64,000 nt of DNA, from positions 1,426,001 through 1,490,000 of the forward strand of contig CP154795.1 of NCBI GenBank assembly GCA_039565995.1, in the 5' to 3' direction. Under the pieces are notes generated by a model that ran no database searches, had not been told where the DNA came from, and saw nothing but the letters and a program-made list of their open reading frames with translations. Position numbers and translations under genes: made by a program. Position 1 is the stretch's first letter; the number at the start of each line of letters is the position of its first letter. Shown in pieces: positions 36,117-46,421 of the stretch. Source of the DNA: Propionibacteriaceae bacterium ZF39. Its GTDB lineage: Bacteria; Actinomycetota; Actinomycetes; Propionibacteriales; Propionibacteriaceae.

Positions 36117-37802
36117 ATGACGACGACGTTCCGCAGGAAACTGCTGGCAGGGGCCGCTGCCCTGACGTTGACCATCGGGCTGGGGGCCTGCGCCGAGAGC
36201 CAGCGCGGCACCGGCAGCGGAGGCAGCGGCGGCTCCGATGCCGCCCAGGACACTTTCATCTTCGCCGGCTCGTCCGATCCGGTGATGCTCGATCCGGCCA
36301 TGGCGAGCGACGGCGAGAGCTTCCGCATCTCCCGCCAGATCTTCGAGGGACTCGTCTCGGTGAAGCCGGGCACGACCGAGCCGGAGGCCCTGCTGGCCAC
36401 GGCGTGGGAGAGCTCCGAGGACGGCAAGGAACACACCTTCACCCTGAAGTCGGGCGTCAAGTTCCACGACGGCACCGACTTCAACGCCGAGGCGGTGTGC
36501 GCCAACTTCGAGCGGTGGGCCAACTGGAAGGGCCTCAACCAGAACGAGAACATCACCTATTACTACGGCAAGCTTTTCCAGGGTTATCGCAACCCGGAGG
36601 CAGGTGCCCAGAAGGGCATCTATGAGGGCTGCGAGGCCAAGTCGCCCACCGAGGCGACCATCAAGCTGAACAAGCCGTTCGCCTCCTTCGTCGATGCGAT
36701 GACGCTGCCGGCGTTCTCGATGCAGTCTCCCGAGGCGATGCAGAAATACAACGCCGACGACACCCAGGGCACCGAGTCGGATCCGCGCTTCTCGGAGTAC
36801 GCCACCGCGCACCCGACCGGCACCGGTCCGTTCAAGTTCGAGAAGTGGGACCGTGGCCAGCAGGTCGTGCTGAACCGCAACGACGACTACCACGGTGAGA
36901 AGGCGAAGATCAGCAAGGCGATCATCCGCATCATTTCGGACCCGAAGGCGCGTACGCAGGAACTGCAGGCCGGCAACATCGACGGCTATGACCTCGTTGC
37001 CCCGGCCGATGTGCAGGCGCTGAAGGACAAGGGCTTCCAGGTCATGAACCGTCCGGCGTTCAACATCCTGTATCTCGCGTTCAACCAGAACTCCGAGCCG
37101 ATGAAGGATGTCCGCGTCCGACAGGCGCTCAACCACGCCATCGACAAGGAAGCGGTCATCAAGCAGTCCCTGCCCGAGGGCACCGTGGCTGCGACGCAGT
37201 ACATGCCTGACATGGTCAACGGCTATGCCTCTGACGTGACGACCTATGACTACAACCCGGAGAAGGCCAAGCAGCTGCTGGCCGAGGCGGGCCAGCAGAA
37301 CCTGACCGTTCGCTTCGCGTACCCGACCGGCGTCTCGCGGCCCTACATGCCGACCCCGGAGGACACCTATGTTGCGCTGAAGTCGCAGCTGGAGGCGGTC
37401 GGCATCAAGGTCGAGCCGGTGACGGCCAAGTGGAGCCCGGACTACATCGACCTGGCGACGAGCCCCGAGGGCATCGACAAGCGCGATGTGCACATGCTCG
37501 GCTGGACCGGCGACTACAACGACCCGGACAACTTCATCGGTGTGTTCTTCGGCAAGAAGACCAACGAGTGGGGCTTCGAGAACCCGGAGATCTTCTCCGC
37601 GCTGGGTGCCGCTCGTGAGCTGAACACCAAGGACGCGCAGGAAAAGGCCTATCAGGACGTCAGCAAGCAGATCGCTGACTTCGCCCCGGGCGTGCCGATC
37701 GCTCACCCGGCCCCGTCGCTGGCCTTCGGCAAGGGCGTGCAGGGCTACAACCCGAGCCCCGTCCAGGACGAGGTCTGGAACACCGTCACCGTCACCCGGT
37801 GA
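36117..37802 (+). CDS. Peptide ABC transporter substrate-binding lipoprotein
   Basis: Extracellular receptor (SBP family 5, DppA/OppA type) of 561 aa anchored by lipid. A basic N-terminus and hydrophobic stretch end in the lipobox LGAC, so the mature Cys is about residue 25. The core includes SDPVMLDPAMASDGESFRISRQIFEGLV, typical of the family, and HPTGTGPFKFEKW. ATG 36117 is preferred because it places the signal peptide correctly and GAGGT is upstream. It is the first gene of a complete five-gene operon (receptor, two permeases, two ATPases). The ligand is unknown; dipeptides or oligopeptides are likely. Confidence 0.9.
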   Translation: MTTTFRRKLLAGAAALTLTIGLGACAESQRGTGSGGSGGSDAAQDTFIFAGSSDPVMLDPAMASDGESFRISRQIFEGLVSVKPGTTEPEALLATAWESSEDGKEHTFTLKSGVKFHDGTDFNAEAVCANFERWANWKGLNQNENITYYYGKLFQGYRNPEAGAQKGIYEGCEAKSPTEATIKLNKPFASFVDAMTLPAFSMQSPEAMQKYNADDTQGTESDPRFSEYATAHPTGTGPFKFEKWDRGQQVVLNRNDDYHGEKAKISKAIIRIISDPKARTQELQAGNIDGYDLVAPADVQALKDKGFQVMNRPAFNILYLAFNQNSEPMKDVRVRQALNHAIDKEAVIKQSLPEGTVAATQYMPDMVNGYASDVTTYDYNPEKAKQLLAEAGQQNLTVRFAYPTGVSRPYMPTPEDTYVALKSQLEAVGIKVEPVTAKWSPDYIDLATSPEGIDKRDVHMLGWTGDYNDPDNFIGVFFGKKTNEWGFENPEIFSALGAARELNTKDAQEKAYQDVSKQIADFAPGVPIAHPAPSLAFGKGVQGYNPSPVQDEVWNTVTVTR

Positions 37803-37830
37803 CCTGACCCCCGACTGAATGCCGCGATGG

Positions 37831-37861
37831 CCCGGATGATTGCTTCCCGCAATCGTCCGGG
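37831..37861 (+). terminator. Intercistronic stem-loop between receptor and permease genes
   Basis: A 13-bp stem (37831-37843 with 37849-37861, one G-U pair, 5-nt loop) without a T-run. It probably slows decay or partially terminates, so that more receptor than permease is made. Confidence 0.6.
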
Positions 37862-37898
37862 TCGTCCGGCGTCAGGGCTCCCCGCCTGAAGGAACCCC

Positions 37899-38921
37899 AT
37901 GCTTCGATTCATCGTGCGCAGGTTGCTGCTGCTCGTGCCCGTGCTGTTCGGGCTGAGCGTGCTGCTGTTCATCTGGTTGCGCGCGCTGCCCGGCGACCCC
38001 GCCCGCGCCCTACTTGGCGAAAAGGGCACTGCCGAGGCCGTCGCGCGACTCAATGAGCAATACGGCTTCAACGAGCCCCTTCTGACGCAATACGTGAAAT
38101 ACGTCGGGCAGCTGCTCCAGGGCAATTTCGGAGCTTCCCCGCGCACGGGCGAGCCGGTGCTCGCCACCTTCATCGACCGCTTCCCGGCCACGATCGAGTT
38201 GGCCCTGGCGGCATTGCTCTTCGCCGTGGTCGTGGGCATCCCGCTCGGCTACTTCGCCGCCAAGCGCGCCGGCGGCATGCTGGACCTCGTCGCGGTCGGC
38301 AGCTCCCTGCTCGGCGTGGTCATCCCCGTCTTCGTGCTGGCGTACCTCCTGAAGGTTGTCTTCGCTATCGGCCTGCCGGGGCTGGAGTTCCTTGCGGTCC
38401 TGCCGTCGTCCGGTCGCCAGGACGTGCGGCTCGATGCAACGCACATCACCAATCTCTATGTGCTCGACGGCCTGCTGACACGGGAGTGGGATGCGGCCTG
38501 GGATGCGTTCAAGCACCTGATGCTGCCGGCGCTCGCACTGGGTTCGATCCCGCTGGCCGCCATCACGCGCATGACGCGGGCCTCGGTGCTCGAAGTGCTC
38601 GGTGAGGACTACGTGCGCACCGCGACGGCCAAGGGCCTCGCGAAGTCGCTCATCACCCGCCGGCATGTCCTCAAGAACGCAATGCTCCCCGTCACGACGA
38701 CCATCGGCCTGCTCACCGGGCAGTTGTTGTCGGGAGCCGTGCTGACCGAGTCGGTCTTCGCGTTCAACGGCATCGGCTCCTATCTGTTCGAGGCGATTTC
38801 GAGCCTCGACTACGCGGTGCTGCAGGGATTCATCATCTTCATCGCCATCGTCTATGCGTTGGTGAACCTGATCGTCGACCTGCTCTATGGCGTGTTCGAC
38901 CCGAGGATGCGTGTGCAATGA
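37899..38921 (+). CDS. Peptide ABC transporter permease (DppB type)
   Basis: Integral membrane permease of 340 aa with six TM segments. The N-terminal RFIVRRLLLLVPVLFGLSVLLF segment and the EAA loop (EDYVRTATAKGLAKSLITRRHVLKNAMLP) are typical DppB features. A periplasmic insert of about 50 residues lies between TM4 and TM5 (LPSSGRQDVRLDATH...). The next gene's ATG overlaps its stop (ATGA), so the pair is coupled. Confidence 0.93.
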   Translation: MLRFIVRRLLLLVPVLFGLSVLLFIWLRALPGDPARALLGEKGTAEAVARLNEQYGFNEPLLTQYVKYVGQLLQGNFGASPRTGEPVLATFIDRFPATIELALAALLFAVVVGIPLGYFAAKRAGGMLDLVAVGSSLLGVVIPVFVLAYLLKVVFAIGLPGLEFLAVLPSSGRQDVRLDATHITNLYVLDGLLTREWDAAWDAFKHLMLPALALGSIPLAAITRMTRASVLEVLGEDYVRTATAKGLAKSLITRRHVLKNAMLPVTTTIGLLTGQLLSGAVLTESVFAFNGIGSYLFEAISSLDYAVLQGFIIFIAIVYALVNLIVDLLYGVFDPRMRVQ

Positions 38922-39931
38922 GCGAACTGACACCCGGACGGCTCGATCCGTCCGTGAGCGCGCCCGACGATCTGGACGAGGCGCGCCCCGAGATCCCCGA
39001 CGAGCAGGGCGTACGCCGCCCCCAGTCGCTCATCGACGCCATGGGCCCGCAGGCCGACGGCAACGAAACCGGCACCAGCCTGTGGGTGGGTGCGTTCCGT
39101 CGGCTGCGCCGCGACCCGGCGGCGATCGTCGGAGCCGTCATCGTGACGGCGTTCATCCTCGTGGCCGTGCTGGCACCGTGGCTCGCTCCCTATCGGCCGG
39201 GTTCGGTCGAGTGGGCCAGCCAGATCACGCCCACCTCTCTGCCCGAGTTCAGTTCCGAGCATCCGCTGGGTCTCGACCCCTTCGGCTCCGACCTCCTCAC
39301 CCAGCTCATCTATGGCGCCCGGCAGTCGCTCATCATCGGCATCGTCTCCACCCTGTTGGGGCTGGCGGGCGGTGCCCTGCTGGGCATCCTGGCCGGTGCG
39401 TTCGGCGGCTGGGTCGACACGCTGGTCATGCGCATCGTCGACATCCTGCTGTCGATCCCGGCGCTCCTGCTCGCGGTCAGCGTCGCGGCCATCATGGGCC
39501 GGCGCCCCGAGGCACTCATGGTCGCCATCGCCGCCGCGCAGGTCCCGGTCTTCGCGCGCCTGCTGCGCGGCTCGATGCTCAAACAGCGCAAGCAGGACTA
39601 TGTGCTGGCGGCCAACTCCCTCGGCCTGCGCCGCCGAACAGTGGTGATGAGCCACGTGCTGCCCAACTCGGTCGGGCCGGTCATCGTGCAGGCCACCCTG
39701 ATCCTGGCCACCGCGATCATCGAGGTTGCCGCGCTGTCCTACCTCGGCATGGGCGCCCCCGACCCGACCGTTGCGGAATGGGGCCGCATGCTGGTGAAGG
39801 CCCAGGAACGCCTGGAGTCCTATCCCCACCTCACCCTGCTGCCCGGCATCTGCATCGCCGTGACCGCGCTCGGCTTCACCCTGCTCGGGGAGGCCCTGCG
39901 CGAGGCGCTCGACCCGAAGACGAGGAAGTGA
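38918..39931 (+). CDS. Peptide ABC transporter permease (DppC type)
   Basis: Second permease subunit, 337 aa. It has a longer N-terminal cytoplasmic tail of about 60 residues, the conserved RRLRRDPAAIVGAVIV opening, HPLGLDPFGSDLLTQLIYGARQSL, and the EAA loop (RKQDYVLAANSLGLRRRTVVMSHVLPN). It forms the channel with the DppB-type subunit and contacts the two ATPases encoded next. Confidence 0.93.
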   Translation: MSELTPGRLDPSVSAPDDLDEARPEIPDEQGVRRPQSLIDAMGPQADGNETGTSLWVGAFRRLRRDPAAIVGAVIVTAFILVAVLAPWLAPYRPGSVEWASQITPTSLPEFSSEHPLGLDPFGSDLLTQLIYGARQSLIIGIVSTLLGLAGGALLGILAGAFGGWVDTLVMRIVDILLSIPALLLAVSVAAIMGRRPEALMVAIAAAQVPVFARLLRGSMLKQRKQDYVLAANSLGLRRRTVVMSHVLPNSVGPVIVQATLILATAIIEVAALSYLGMGAPDPTVAEWGRMLVKAQERLESYPHLTLLPGICIAVTALGFTLLGEALREALDPKTRK

Positions 39932-39932
39932 C

Positions 39933-40967
39933 ATGCCGTCGACAAGCGTGCAGCCCGACGGGCGTACGCCGGCTCCGGCCGGCCCGGGCCCACTGCTGTC
40001 CGTCAAGGAGCTGGGGGTGACGTTCGGCCGACGGGGCCAGACCGGGTTCAAGGCCGTAGACGGAGTCTCCTTCGAGGTGAACGCCGGCGAGATCGTCGGT
40101 CTGGTGGGGGAGTCCGGCTCGGGCAAGTCGGTGACGTCCATGGCGATCATGGGCCTGCTCCCGCCCCGGGGCGTGCAGGTCCGCGGCGAGGTCAGCTATG
40201 ACGGCAAGAACCTCCTCGCGCTGTCGCCGAAGCAGCTCGCGCGCTATCGGGGGCCCGAGCTCGCGATGGTGTTCCAGGATCCGATGTCGTCGCTGAATCC
40301 CGTGGTCACGGTCGGCAAGCAGGTGACCGAGGTCCTCCACGCCCACCGGAAAATGTCTGCCGCGGACGCCAAGGCCGAGGCCATCGACCTGCTGCGTCGC
40401 TGTGGCATCCCCGACCCGGACCGACGCTTCGGGGAATATCCCCACCAGCTCTCCGGCGGCATGCGGCAACGTGCTCTCATCGCCACCGCTCTGGCCTGCC
40501 GGCCGCGGCTGCTGATCTGCGACGAGCCCACGACCGCGCTCGACGTCACCATCCAGGCGCAGGTCCTGGAGCTGCTCGCCGAGCTGGTCGCCGACCTCGG
40601 CACCGCCATGATCATGATCACGCACGATCTGGGCGTGGTGGCCGGGCTGTGCGATCGCGTCAACGTCATGTACGCCGGCCGCATCGTCGAGCGGGCGGGA
40701 CGCCGGGAACTGTTCCGGCATCCCCGGCACCGCTACACCGAGGGTCTGCTCAACTCGATCCCACGGCTGGATGCGGATCGGGGAACCACGCTGACACCCA
40801 TTCCGGGTACACCCCGCGACACCATCAGCTGGGCCAAGGCCTGCGCCTTCGCCCCGCGGTGCGCGCATGTGACCGATGCCTGCGTACGCGGCGATATCGA
40901 ACTGGCCGAGCTCACGCCCGGCCACGAGGTGCGCTGTGTGCACCCGGCCGAGGAGGGCAGCGCATGA
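39933..40967 (+). CDS. Peptide ABC transporter ATPase (DppD type)
   Basis: Cytoplasmic ATPase of 344 aa. Walker A is GESGSGKSV, the signature LSGGMRQR and Walker [13 protein letters not shown]. The C-terminal oligopeptide/dipeptide region keeps its Cys ([14 protein letters not shown]...C), which is common for DppD and may bind an iron-sulfur cluster. It begins 1 bp after the permease stop and overlaps the next gene (ATGA). Confidence 0.93.
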   Translation: MPSTSVQPDGRTPAPAGPGPLLSVKELGVTFGRRGQTGFKAVDGVSFEVNAGEIVGLVGESGSGKSVTSMAIMGLLPPRGVQVRGEVSYDGKNLLALSPKQLARYRGPELAMVFQDPMSSLNPVVTVGKQVTEVLHAHRKMSAADAKAEAIDLLRRCGIPDPDRRFGEYPHQLSGGMRQRALIATALACRPRLLICDEPTTALDVTIQAQVLELLAELVADLGTAMIMITHDLGVVAGLCDRVNVMYAGRIVERAGRRELFRHPRHRYTEGLLNSIPRLDADRGTTLTPIPGTPRDTISWAKACAFAPRCAHVTDACVRGDIELAELTPGHEVRCVHPAEEGSA

Positions 40968-42049
40968 GTTCCGAAGAGGGCCACCTGATCGAGGTCACCG
41001 ACCTCAAGGTGCATTATCCGATCCGCAAGGGCCTGGTGTTCGATCGCACCGTCGGCCACGTCAAGGCGGTCGACGGGGTCGACCTGGCTGTCCGGCGCGG
41101 TGAGACCTATGGCCTGGTCGGTGAGTCCGGCTGTGGCAAGTCGACGCTCGGCCGGGCACTCCTGCGGCTGGAGGACACCGCCGGCGGCCGGATCGTGTTC
41201 GACGGCGAGGACATCACCGACCTCAAGGGCGAGAAGCTGCGCCGCACCCGGCGGCGCATGCAGATGGTCTTCCAGGACCCGATGGCCAGCCTCGATCCGC
41301 GCCAGTCGATCCAGTCGCTGCTCACCGAGCCGCTCGGCGTACACGGGTTGTCGGAAGTCGACCGGCAGGAGTTCGGCAAGAACTCGTCCAAGGCCTACCT
41401 GGCCAAGGCCGTCAGCATGCTCGAGATGGTGGGCATGCCGCGTTCGGCGCTGGAGAAATATCCCCACGAGTTCTCCGGCGGCCAGCGCCAGCGCATCGGG
41501 ATCGCCCGCGCCGTGATCCTGAACCCCGACCTCGTCATCGCCGACGAGCCCGTGTCCGCCCTCGACGTCTCGGTGCAGGCCCAGGTGATCAATCTGCTCG
41601 AACGGCTGCAGGACACCTTCGGGCTCACCTATGTCGTCGTCGCCCACGACCTCGCGGTCGTACGCCACATCTCCGACACCATCGGGGTGATGTATCTGGG
41701 CACCCTCGTCGAGGAGGCGTCCGCCGACGACCTGCACGGCGAGCCCATGCACCCCTACACGATCGCGCTGCTGTCGGCGATCCCTGTGCCTGATCCGGAT
41801 GTCGAGGATTCCCGCGAGCGGATCCTGCTGTCCGGGGACCTGCCGAGCCCGGCAAATCCGCCGAGCGGCTGCCGATTCCACACCCGCTGCCCGTGGAAGC
41901 CCAGCGATCGGTGCAGCACCGAGGTCCCCGAACTCCGCGAGGTCGCTCCCGGTCACCGGGTCGCCTGTCACTTCGCCGAAGAGATCCTCGCCGGGCGGGT
42001 CAAGCCGGATGAGGACGCGGTGATCGAGGCGAAGGTCGACCAGGTCTGA
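40964..42049 (+). CDS. Peptide ABC transporter ATPase (DppF type)
   Basis: Second ATPase of the transporter, 361 aa. Walker [10 protein letters not shown], signature FSGGQRQR and Walker [12 protein letters not shown] are intact, and the C-terminal Cys region ([16 protein letters not shown]...C) is present. ATG 40964 overlaps the DppD stop and gives the standard N-terminus [16 protein letters not shown]; an open extension to 40649 lies inside dppD. It ends the operon and converges on the hydrolase gene. Confidence 0.93.
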   Translation: MSSEEGHLIEVTDLKVHYPIRKGLVFDRTVGHVKAVDGVDLAVRRGETYGLVGESGCGKSTLGRALLRLEDTAGGRIVFDGEDITDLKGEKLRRTRRRMQMVFQDPMASLDPRQSIQSLLTEPLGVHGLSEVDRQEFGKNSSKAYLAKAVSMLEMVGMPRSALEKYPHEFSGGQRQRIGIARAVILNPDLVIADEPVSALDVSVQAQVINLLERLQDTFGLTYVVVAHDLAVVRHISDTIGVMYLGTLVEEASADDLHGEPMHPYTIALLSAIPVPDPDVEDSRERILLSGDLPSPANPPSGCRFHTRCPWKPSDRCSTEVPELREVAPGHRVACHFAEEILAGRVKPDEDAVIEAKVDQV

Positions 42050-42072
42050 TCTGTGTCGACAGGCGGCGTGGT

Positions 42073-42912
42073 TCAGCCGATCGCCTCGGCGAGCCGGCCG
42101 ACCATGGGACGGCTGTGCCAGAGCGCGTGGTGGGCGCCTGTGACGACGCGCAACTCGACGTCGGCACCGAGCGCCCGCAGCACGGCGCCGAGCGCCCGGA
42201 TGTCTTTCTTGCTCACCAGCTGACTGGAGCCGCCGCGGATCAGGGTGACGCCCAGCCCGGGCGTACGCCTCGCCAACGCGGTCACCTGTTCGGGCAACCG
42301 TCCGCGCGAGAGAGCCCACAGCAGGTGCAGCGGTTCGGGCAGGCGGCTGCGGTCGCCGAAATTGGCTGCGGAGGCCGGCGGGAGGTCGGCGAGCGCGCGG
42401 TTCTCGCGGAGGTGGCGTCCGGAGAACAGGCCTTCCCAGGTGTTCACGGCGACCAGCCGCGAGGGCGTACGCGGCGTCAGCGCCACGGGCTCGACCAGCG
42501 TGAGGTGGCGCAGGCACAGGCCCTGCTCCACGAACCAGGTGGCCATGGCGGTCGCGGTCGAGCATCCGAGGGAGTAGCCCAGCACGCTGACCTCCGACCC
42601 GGTCTGCAGTCCGGCCACGGCGGCGACTGATTCGCCCATGGCGCGACCGATGCTGGTGAACTGTCCCGCTCGCAATTCGGTGCGGGCGGTGCGATCGAGT
42701 TTGGTGCCCTTGGTCCAGCCGGGGGTTTCGACGACGGCGATCCGACGCTCCTGCAGGGCAGCCAGACGCTGATAACGATCGGTCTCGAACGGGTCGAGCC
42801 GCGAGAACGCGCCGAGGGTGGACACGAGGGGCGCTCGTGCGTTGCCGCCATCGATCACGGTGACCCCCGGATGGCCGGGAACCGAAGTGTGGTGGGGAAT
42901 GGGCCTGCTCAC
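42073..42912 (-). CDS. Alpha/beta-hydrolase fold protein
   Basis: Predicted serine hydrolase of 279 aa without a signal peptide. The nucleophile elbow is GYSLGCST and the likely catalytic His is in [13 protein letters not shown]. An acidic residue in the [19 protein letters not shown] region is a plausible third member. The GTG start at 42912 has AAGGAGG upstream. Substrate is unknown. It stands alone between the peptide transporter and proA. Confidence 0.72.
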   Translation of the reverse strand: MSRPIPHHTSVPGHPGVTVIDGGNARAPLVSTLGAFSRLDPFETDRYQRLAALQERRIAVVETPGWTKGTKLDRTARTELRAGQFTSIGRAMGESVAAVAGLQTGSEVSVLGYSLGCSTATAMATWFVEQGLCLRHLTLVEPVALTPRTPSRLVAVNTWEGLFSGRHLRENRALADLPPASAANFGDRSRLPEPLHLLWALSRGRLPEQVTALARRTPGLGVTLIRGGSSQLVSKKDIRALGAVLRALGADVELRVVTGAHHALWHSRPMVGRLAEAIG

Positions 42913-43025
42913 GATGCCTCCTTCCGGGCCAGACTAGTCGCGCCGCGCCACCGTCGAAACGAGTCGGCCGGCGAGTCAGGTCCGGGCCCGGGTGGAGCAT
43001 CGGGGCACCCCCGGTGGATTCCACG

Positions 43026-43031
43026 TATCCT
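43026..43031 (+). promoter_or_regulatory. -10 box of proA (leaderless)
   Basis: TATCCT ends 6 nt before ATG 43038. This supports that start over an in-frame codon at 43014. Confidence 0.5.
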
Positions 43032-43037
43032 GCCTCC

Positions 43038-44285
43038 ATGCAGTTTGCCGAACAGGGACCCCTTGCCCGCGTCGCCGCCCGAATTCTCGCCACCACGCCG
43101 CGGGAGGCCAAGGATGCCGCGCTGCACGCGATGGCCGATGCGCTCGACGGAGCCCGGCCCGCCGTGCTCCGGGCGAATGCCGAGGACGTCCGGCGCGCCG
43201 AGGATTCCGGCACGTCCGGGGCGATGATCGACCGGCTGCGGCTCACCGACGCCCGCATCGACGGCATGGTATCGGGCCTGCGCCAGCTCGCCTCGCTCGC
43301 CGACCCGGTCGGCGATGTCGTGCGGGGCTGGACGAATGCGAACGGGGTGGAGGTACGCCAGGTCCGCGTCCCCCTGGGCGTCGTCGCGATCATCTATGAG
43401 GCCCGTCCGAACGTGACCGCCGATGCGGCCGGCATCAGCCTCAAGGCGGGCAATGCCGTGCTCCTGCGGGGTTCGTCGTCGGCCGCGAGCTCGAACGCGG
43501 CGGTCGTCGAAGCCATGCGCGCCGGTCTCGAGAAGGCCGGCCTCCCGCAGGATGCGGTCCAGCTGGTCACCGGTGGCCGGGAGGTCACCGCGGAGCTGAT
43601 GGCCGCGCGCGGCATCGTTGACGTGCTGATCCCGCGCGGCGGTGCCGGGCTGATCAATGCCGTGGTCGAGGGCGCGAAGGTTCCCGTCATCGAGACCGGC
43701 ACCGGCAACTGCCACCTCTTCGTCGATGCCACGGCTGATCTCGACATGGCGCTCGAGATCCTGGTCAACGCCAAGGTGCAGCGCCCGTCGGTGTGCAATG
43801 CCGCGGAGACGCTGCTGGTGCATGCCGATGCCGCAGAGGCGTTCATCCCGAAGGCCGTGGCAGCCATGGCGGAACTGGGCGTCACGGTGCACGCCGAGGA
43901 GCGGTTCGCCGGAGTGGCTGGGGAGGCGGCGGTCGTGGCCGCGGTGCCGGAGGACTTCACCGAGGAGTGGCTGTCGCTCGATCTCTCGGCCAAGGTCGTC
44001 GATTCGATCGATGAGGCACTGGAGCACGTGCAGCGTCACACGACGGGTCACTCCGAGACGATCGTCACGGGCAGCCTCGCATCATCGCGGCGGTGGACGG
44101 CCGAGGTCGATGCGGCCGCGGTGCTGGTCAACGCCTCGAGCCGATTCGTGGACGGGGAACAGTTCGGATTCGGTGCCGAGATCGGCATCTCGACCCAGAA
44201 GCTGCATGCCCGTGGTCCGATGGGCCTGTCCGAGATGACCTCGACCAAATATGTCGTCGTCGGGCAGGGGCAGGTGCGCGCCTGA
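43038..44285 (+). CDS. proA: Gamma-glutamyl phosphate reductase
   Basis: Second step of proline synthesis: reduces gamma-glutamyl phosphate to the semialdehyde with NADPH. The 415-aa aldehyde-dehydrogenase-fold protein carries the catalytic Cys in [31 protein letters not shown] near the N-terminus and [22 protein letters not shown] at the C-terminus. ATG 43038 is chosen from the -10 box 6 nt upstream. A small membrane-protein gene and nadD follow on the same strand. Confidence 0.95.
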   Translation: MQFAEQGPLARVAARILATTPREAKDAALHAMADALDGARPAVLRANAEDVRRAEDSGTSGAMIDRLRLTDARIDGMVSGLRQLASLADPVGDVVRGWTNANGVEVRQVRVPLGVVAIIYEARPNVTADAAGISLKAGNAVLLRGSSSAASSNAAVVEAMRAGLEKAGLPQDAVQLVTGGREVTAELMAARGIVDVLIPRGGAGLINAVVEGAKVPVIETGTGNCHLFVDATADLDMALEILVNAKVQRPSVCNAAETLLVHADAAEAFIPKAVAAMAELGVTVHAEERFAGVAGEAAVVAAVPEDFTEEWLSLDLSAKVVDSIDEALEHVQRHTTGHSETIVTGSLASSRRWTAEVDAAAVLVNASSRFVDGEQFGFGAEIGISTQKLHARGPMGLSEMTSTKYVVVGQGQVRA

Positions 44286-44337
44286 ACCGAAGTGTCCGCG
44301 TGCCGACGGTCGCGGGGACAAAGCGGGGCAGGATCGG

Positions 44338-44343
44338 TATTCT
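44338..44343 (+). promoter_or_regulatory. -10 box of the 43-aa ORF (leaderless)
   Basis: TATTCT ends 7 nt before ATG 44351. Confidence 0.4.
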
Positions 44344-44350
44344 TCGGCGC

Positions 44351-44482
44351 ATGCTGACTGTGCTTGAAGGTGTGAACCACCTCCCGATTCCCGCGTTCGG
44401 CTTCGGCCTGATCGCTCTCGTCTGCCTGCTGATCGGGCTCGCCATCGTCCTGACCGTGGCAGGAAGCCGCCCTCACTCCTGA
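44351..44482 (+). CDS. Small single-TM membrane protein (43 aa)
   Basis: The short frame [19 protein letters not shown]... has one hydrophobic segment (about residues 14-37) and a short polar tail. A -10-like TATTCT 7 nt before the ATG supports it as a leaderless gene, and it fills the gap between proA and nadD on the same strand. I do not recognise a named family; the function is unknown. Confidence 0.65.
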   Translation: MLTVLEGVNHLPIPAFGFGLIALVCLLIGLAIVLTVAGSRPHS

Positions 44483-44501
44483 TCCGGAGCGATCCCCTTC
44501 G

Positions 44502-45191
44502 ATGACAGACAAGCCCGGGCTCAACCGCCCTCCTAACGCCAACGGCCGCTATCGCCTCGGCGTGATGGGTGGCACCTTCGATCCGATTCATCACGGTCAC
44601 CTCGTGGCCGCGAGCGAGGTCGGTGCCCGCTTCGGTCTCGATGAGGTGGTCTTCGTGCCGACGGGCATTCCCTGGCAGAAGAAGGGACGCCGGGTGTCCG
44701 GCGCGGAGGATCGCTATCTGATGACCGTCATCGCCACCGCGTCCAACCCCGACTTCACGGTCAGCCGGGTCGACATCCAGCGGCCGGGGGAGACCTACAC
44801 GGTCGACACCCTGAAAGACCTGCGTGAGGTCCGGGGCGATCATGTCGACCTGTTCTTCATCACCGGTGCCGATGCGCTGGCCCAGATCCTGACGTGGCGG
44901 GGTGCGGACGAGCTGTTCGACCTCGCCCACTTCGTCGGGGTGTCGCGACCGGGTGTCGAGCTCCACTCGCCCGCGGTCAAGCACCTGCCGAAGGACAAGA
45001 TCACCCTGATGGAGGTGCCGGCGATGGCCATCTCCTCCACCGCCTGCCGCACGCGGGTGAGCCAGGGCCTGCCGATTTGGTATCTGGTGCCCGACGGCAT
45101 CGTGCAATACATCAACAAACGAGGGCTGTATGCGCCGGAGGACAACTCCGACGCGGCGGACCAGCCGCAGCCCGCCGGGAAGGACGAATGA
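44502..45191 (+). CDS. nadD: Nicotinate-nucleotide adenylyltransferase
   Basis: Joins nicotinate mononucleotide with ATP to make deamido-NAD. The 229-aa protein has the nucleotidyltransferase motif [12 protein letters not shown] near residue 24 and the C-terminal ISSTACR motif, with [10 protein letters not shown] between. The tail is acidic and Pro-rich. Its stop overlaps the rsfS start (ATGA). Confidence 0.95.
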   Translation: MTDKPGLNRPPNANGRYRLGVMGGTFDPIHHGHLVAASEVGARFGLDEVVFVPTGIPWQKKGRRVSGAEDRYLMTVIATASNPDFTVSRVDIQRPGETYTVDTLKDLREVRGDHVDLFFITGADALAQILTWRGADELFDLAHFVGVSRPGVELHSPAVKHLPKDKITLMEVPAMAISSTACRTRVSQGLPIWYLVPDGIVQYINKRGLYAPEDNSDAADQPQPAGKDE

Positions 45192-45559
45192 CCGCGACCG
45201 ATCGCGCCCGCGAACTCACCCAGGCGGCCGCGGAGGCAGCCGTCGACAAACTCGGCACCGACCTGATGGCCTTCGACGTCACGGACCAGCTCGCCATCAC
45301 CGATGTCTTCCTGCTGGTCACCGCGGCCACCGACCGTCAGGTGGCGGCCGTGGTCGATGCGATCGAGGAGTGCCTTCGCGAGGACTTCGACGAGCGCCCC
45401 GTGCGCCGCGAGGGCGACCGCGAGAATCGCTGGGTGCTGCTCGACTATCTCGACCTCGTCATCCACGTGCAACACAGCGAGGAACGCAGCTTCTATGCCC
45501 TCGAGCGCCTCTGGCGCGACTGCCCCCGCATCGAGCTGACGCTCGAGGAACGGCGGTGA
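45188..45559 (+). CDS. rsfS: Ribosomal silencing factor RsfS
   Basis: Binds ribosomal protein L14 and blocks subunit joining when nutrients are low. The 123-aa protein has the family core: the [32 protein letters not shown] helix-strand region and the [24 protein letters not shown] end. ATG 45188 overlaps the nadD stop, and its own stop overlaps the next GTG, so three genes form a coupled operon. Confidence 0.95.
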   Translation: MTATDRARELTQAAAEAAVDKLGTDLMAFDVTDQLAITDVFLLVTAATDRQVAAVVDAIEECLREDFDERPVRREGDRENRWVLLDYLDLVIHVQHSEERSFYALERLWRDCPRIELTLEERR

Positions 45560-46188
45560 CCGCCAGCCGCCTCGTGATCTGGCGACACGGCCAGACCGAC
45601 TGGAACCTGCAGGGCCGCTGGCAGGGCCAGGCCGACGTTCCGCTGAATGCGGTCGGGCGGGCCCAGGCTCGCCGGGCGGCCCCGGCGTTGGCCGGCTATG
45701 GCTTCACCCACCTTTTCTCCTCCGACCTCCTGCGGGCGATGGAGACCGCCGACATTCTGGCCGGCCTGGTCGGGCTGCCCGTCGCCCGGGATGCGCGCCT
45801 GCAGGAGATCAACGTCGGCAACTGGGTGGGCCGCACCATGGAGCAGATCGGCTCCGAGTTCACCGAGGTCCTCATCCGCGAGGAGGCGGGGGAGGACGTC
45901 GTGCGCGGCGAGACCGGTGAGTCCGTACGCCAGGTCGCCGCCCGCACCAGTGAAGCGCTCCGGGAGATTGCCGAAGGCGTACCCGATGGCTCCGTCGTCG
46001 GCATCGTCATGCACGGGCTCGCTGCCCGCGTGGGCGCGTTCGAGCTGATGGAGCTCGCGCCCGACCAGGCGAAGGTGTTCCGTGGCCTGGAGAACTGTGC
46101 GTGGCTGGTGCTGGACCGGGGCGTACGCCATGACGGTGCCTCCATCTGGCGGCTCGAGGCGTACAACTCCCGGGTTTTCGAGGCCTGA
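45556..46188 (+). CDS. Histidine phosphatase (phosphoglycerate mutase-like)
   Basis: A 210-aa member of the histidine phosphatase superfamily. The catalytic motif RHGQTDWN is near the N-terminus, Glu is provided within QEINVGNW, and the second His is in VMHGLAARV. The GTG start at 45556 overlaps the rsfS stop (GTGA). The conserved nadD-rsfS-phosphatase order is known in actinobacteria. Substrate is uncertain; members include glucosyl-3-phosphoglycerate phosphatase and cofactor phosphatases. Confidence 0.9.
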   Translation: MTASRLVIWRHGQTDWNLQGRWQGQADVPLNAVGRAQARRAAPALAGYGFTHLFSSDLLRAMETADILAGLVGLPVARDARLQEINVGNWVGRTMEQIGSEFTEVLIREEAGEDVVRGETGESVRQVAARTSEALREIAEGVPDGSVVGIVMHGLAARVGAFELMELAPDQAKVFRGLENCAWLVLDRGVRHDGASIWRLEAYNSRVFEA

Positions 46189-46328
46189 CGGGCGCCCGGA
46201 CGGGATGGCCGTCCGCAAGGATCTGCGATTCTCCGGGATCTCCGCGCGTGATTCTTTCGTGACCTCGCTGTGACCACATTGTTCTCGTGGGCCCGGCGTT
46301 TTGGATCCTGTGCCGGGTTAGCCTGACG

Positions 46329-46390
46329 GCAGCGCCCGCAAAGACGCTTTCCCCCTCAATTCTGTGGGAGTGGAACTCCACGGGCGCTGT
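46329..46390 (+). ncRNA. Structured 5' leader of the L,D-transpeptidase gene
   Basis: GCAGCGCCCG (46329-46338) pairs over 10 bp with CGGGCGCTGT (46381-46390, one G-U). It encloses an inner hairpin (GTGG at 64-67 with CCAC at 78-81 plus three more pairs). The domain ends 18 nt before AAGGAG. It could be a cis-regulatory RNA; I could not match it to the c-di-AMP (ydaO) or other known class. Confidence 0.4.
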
Positions 46391-46421
46391 CGGACTCAGG
46401 CAGAACATGAAGGAGAACGTC

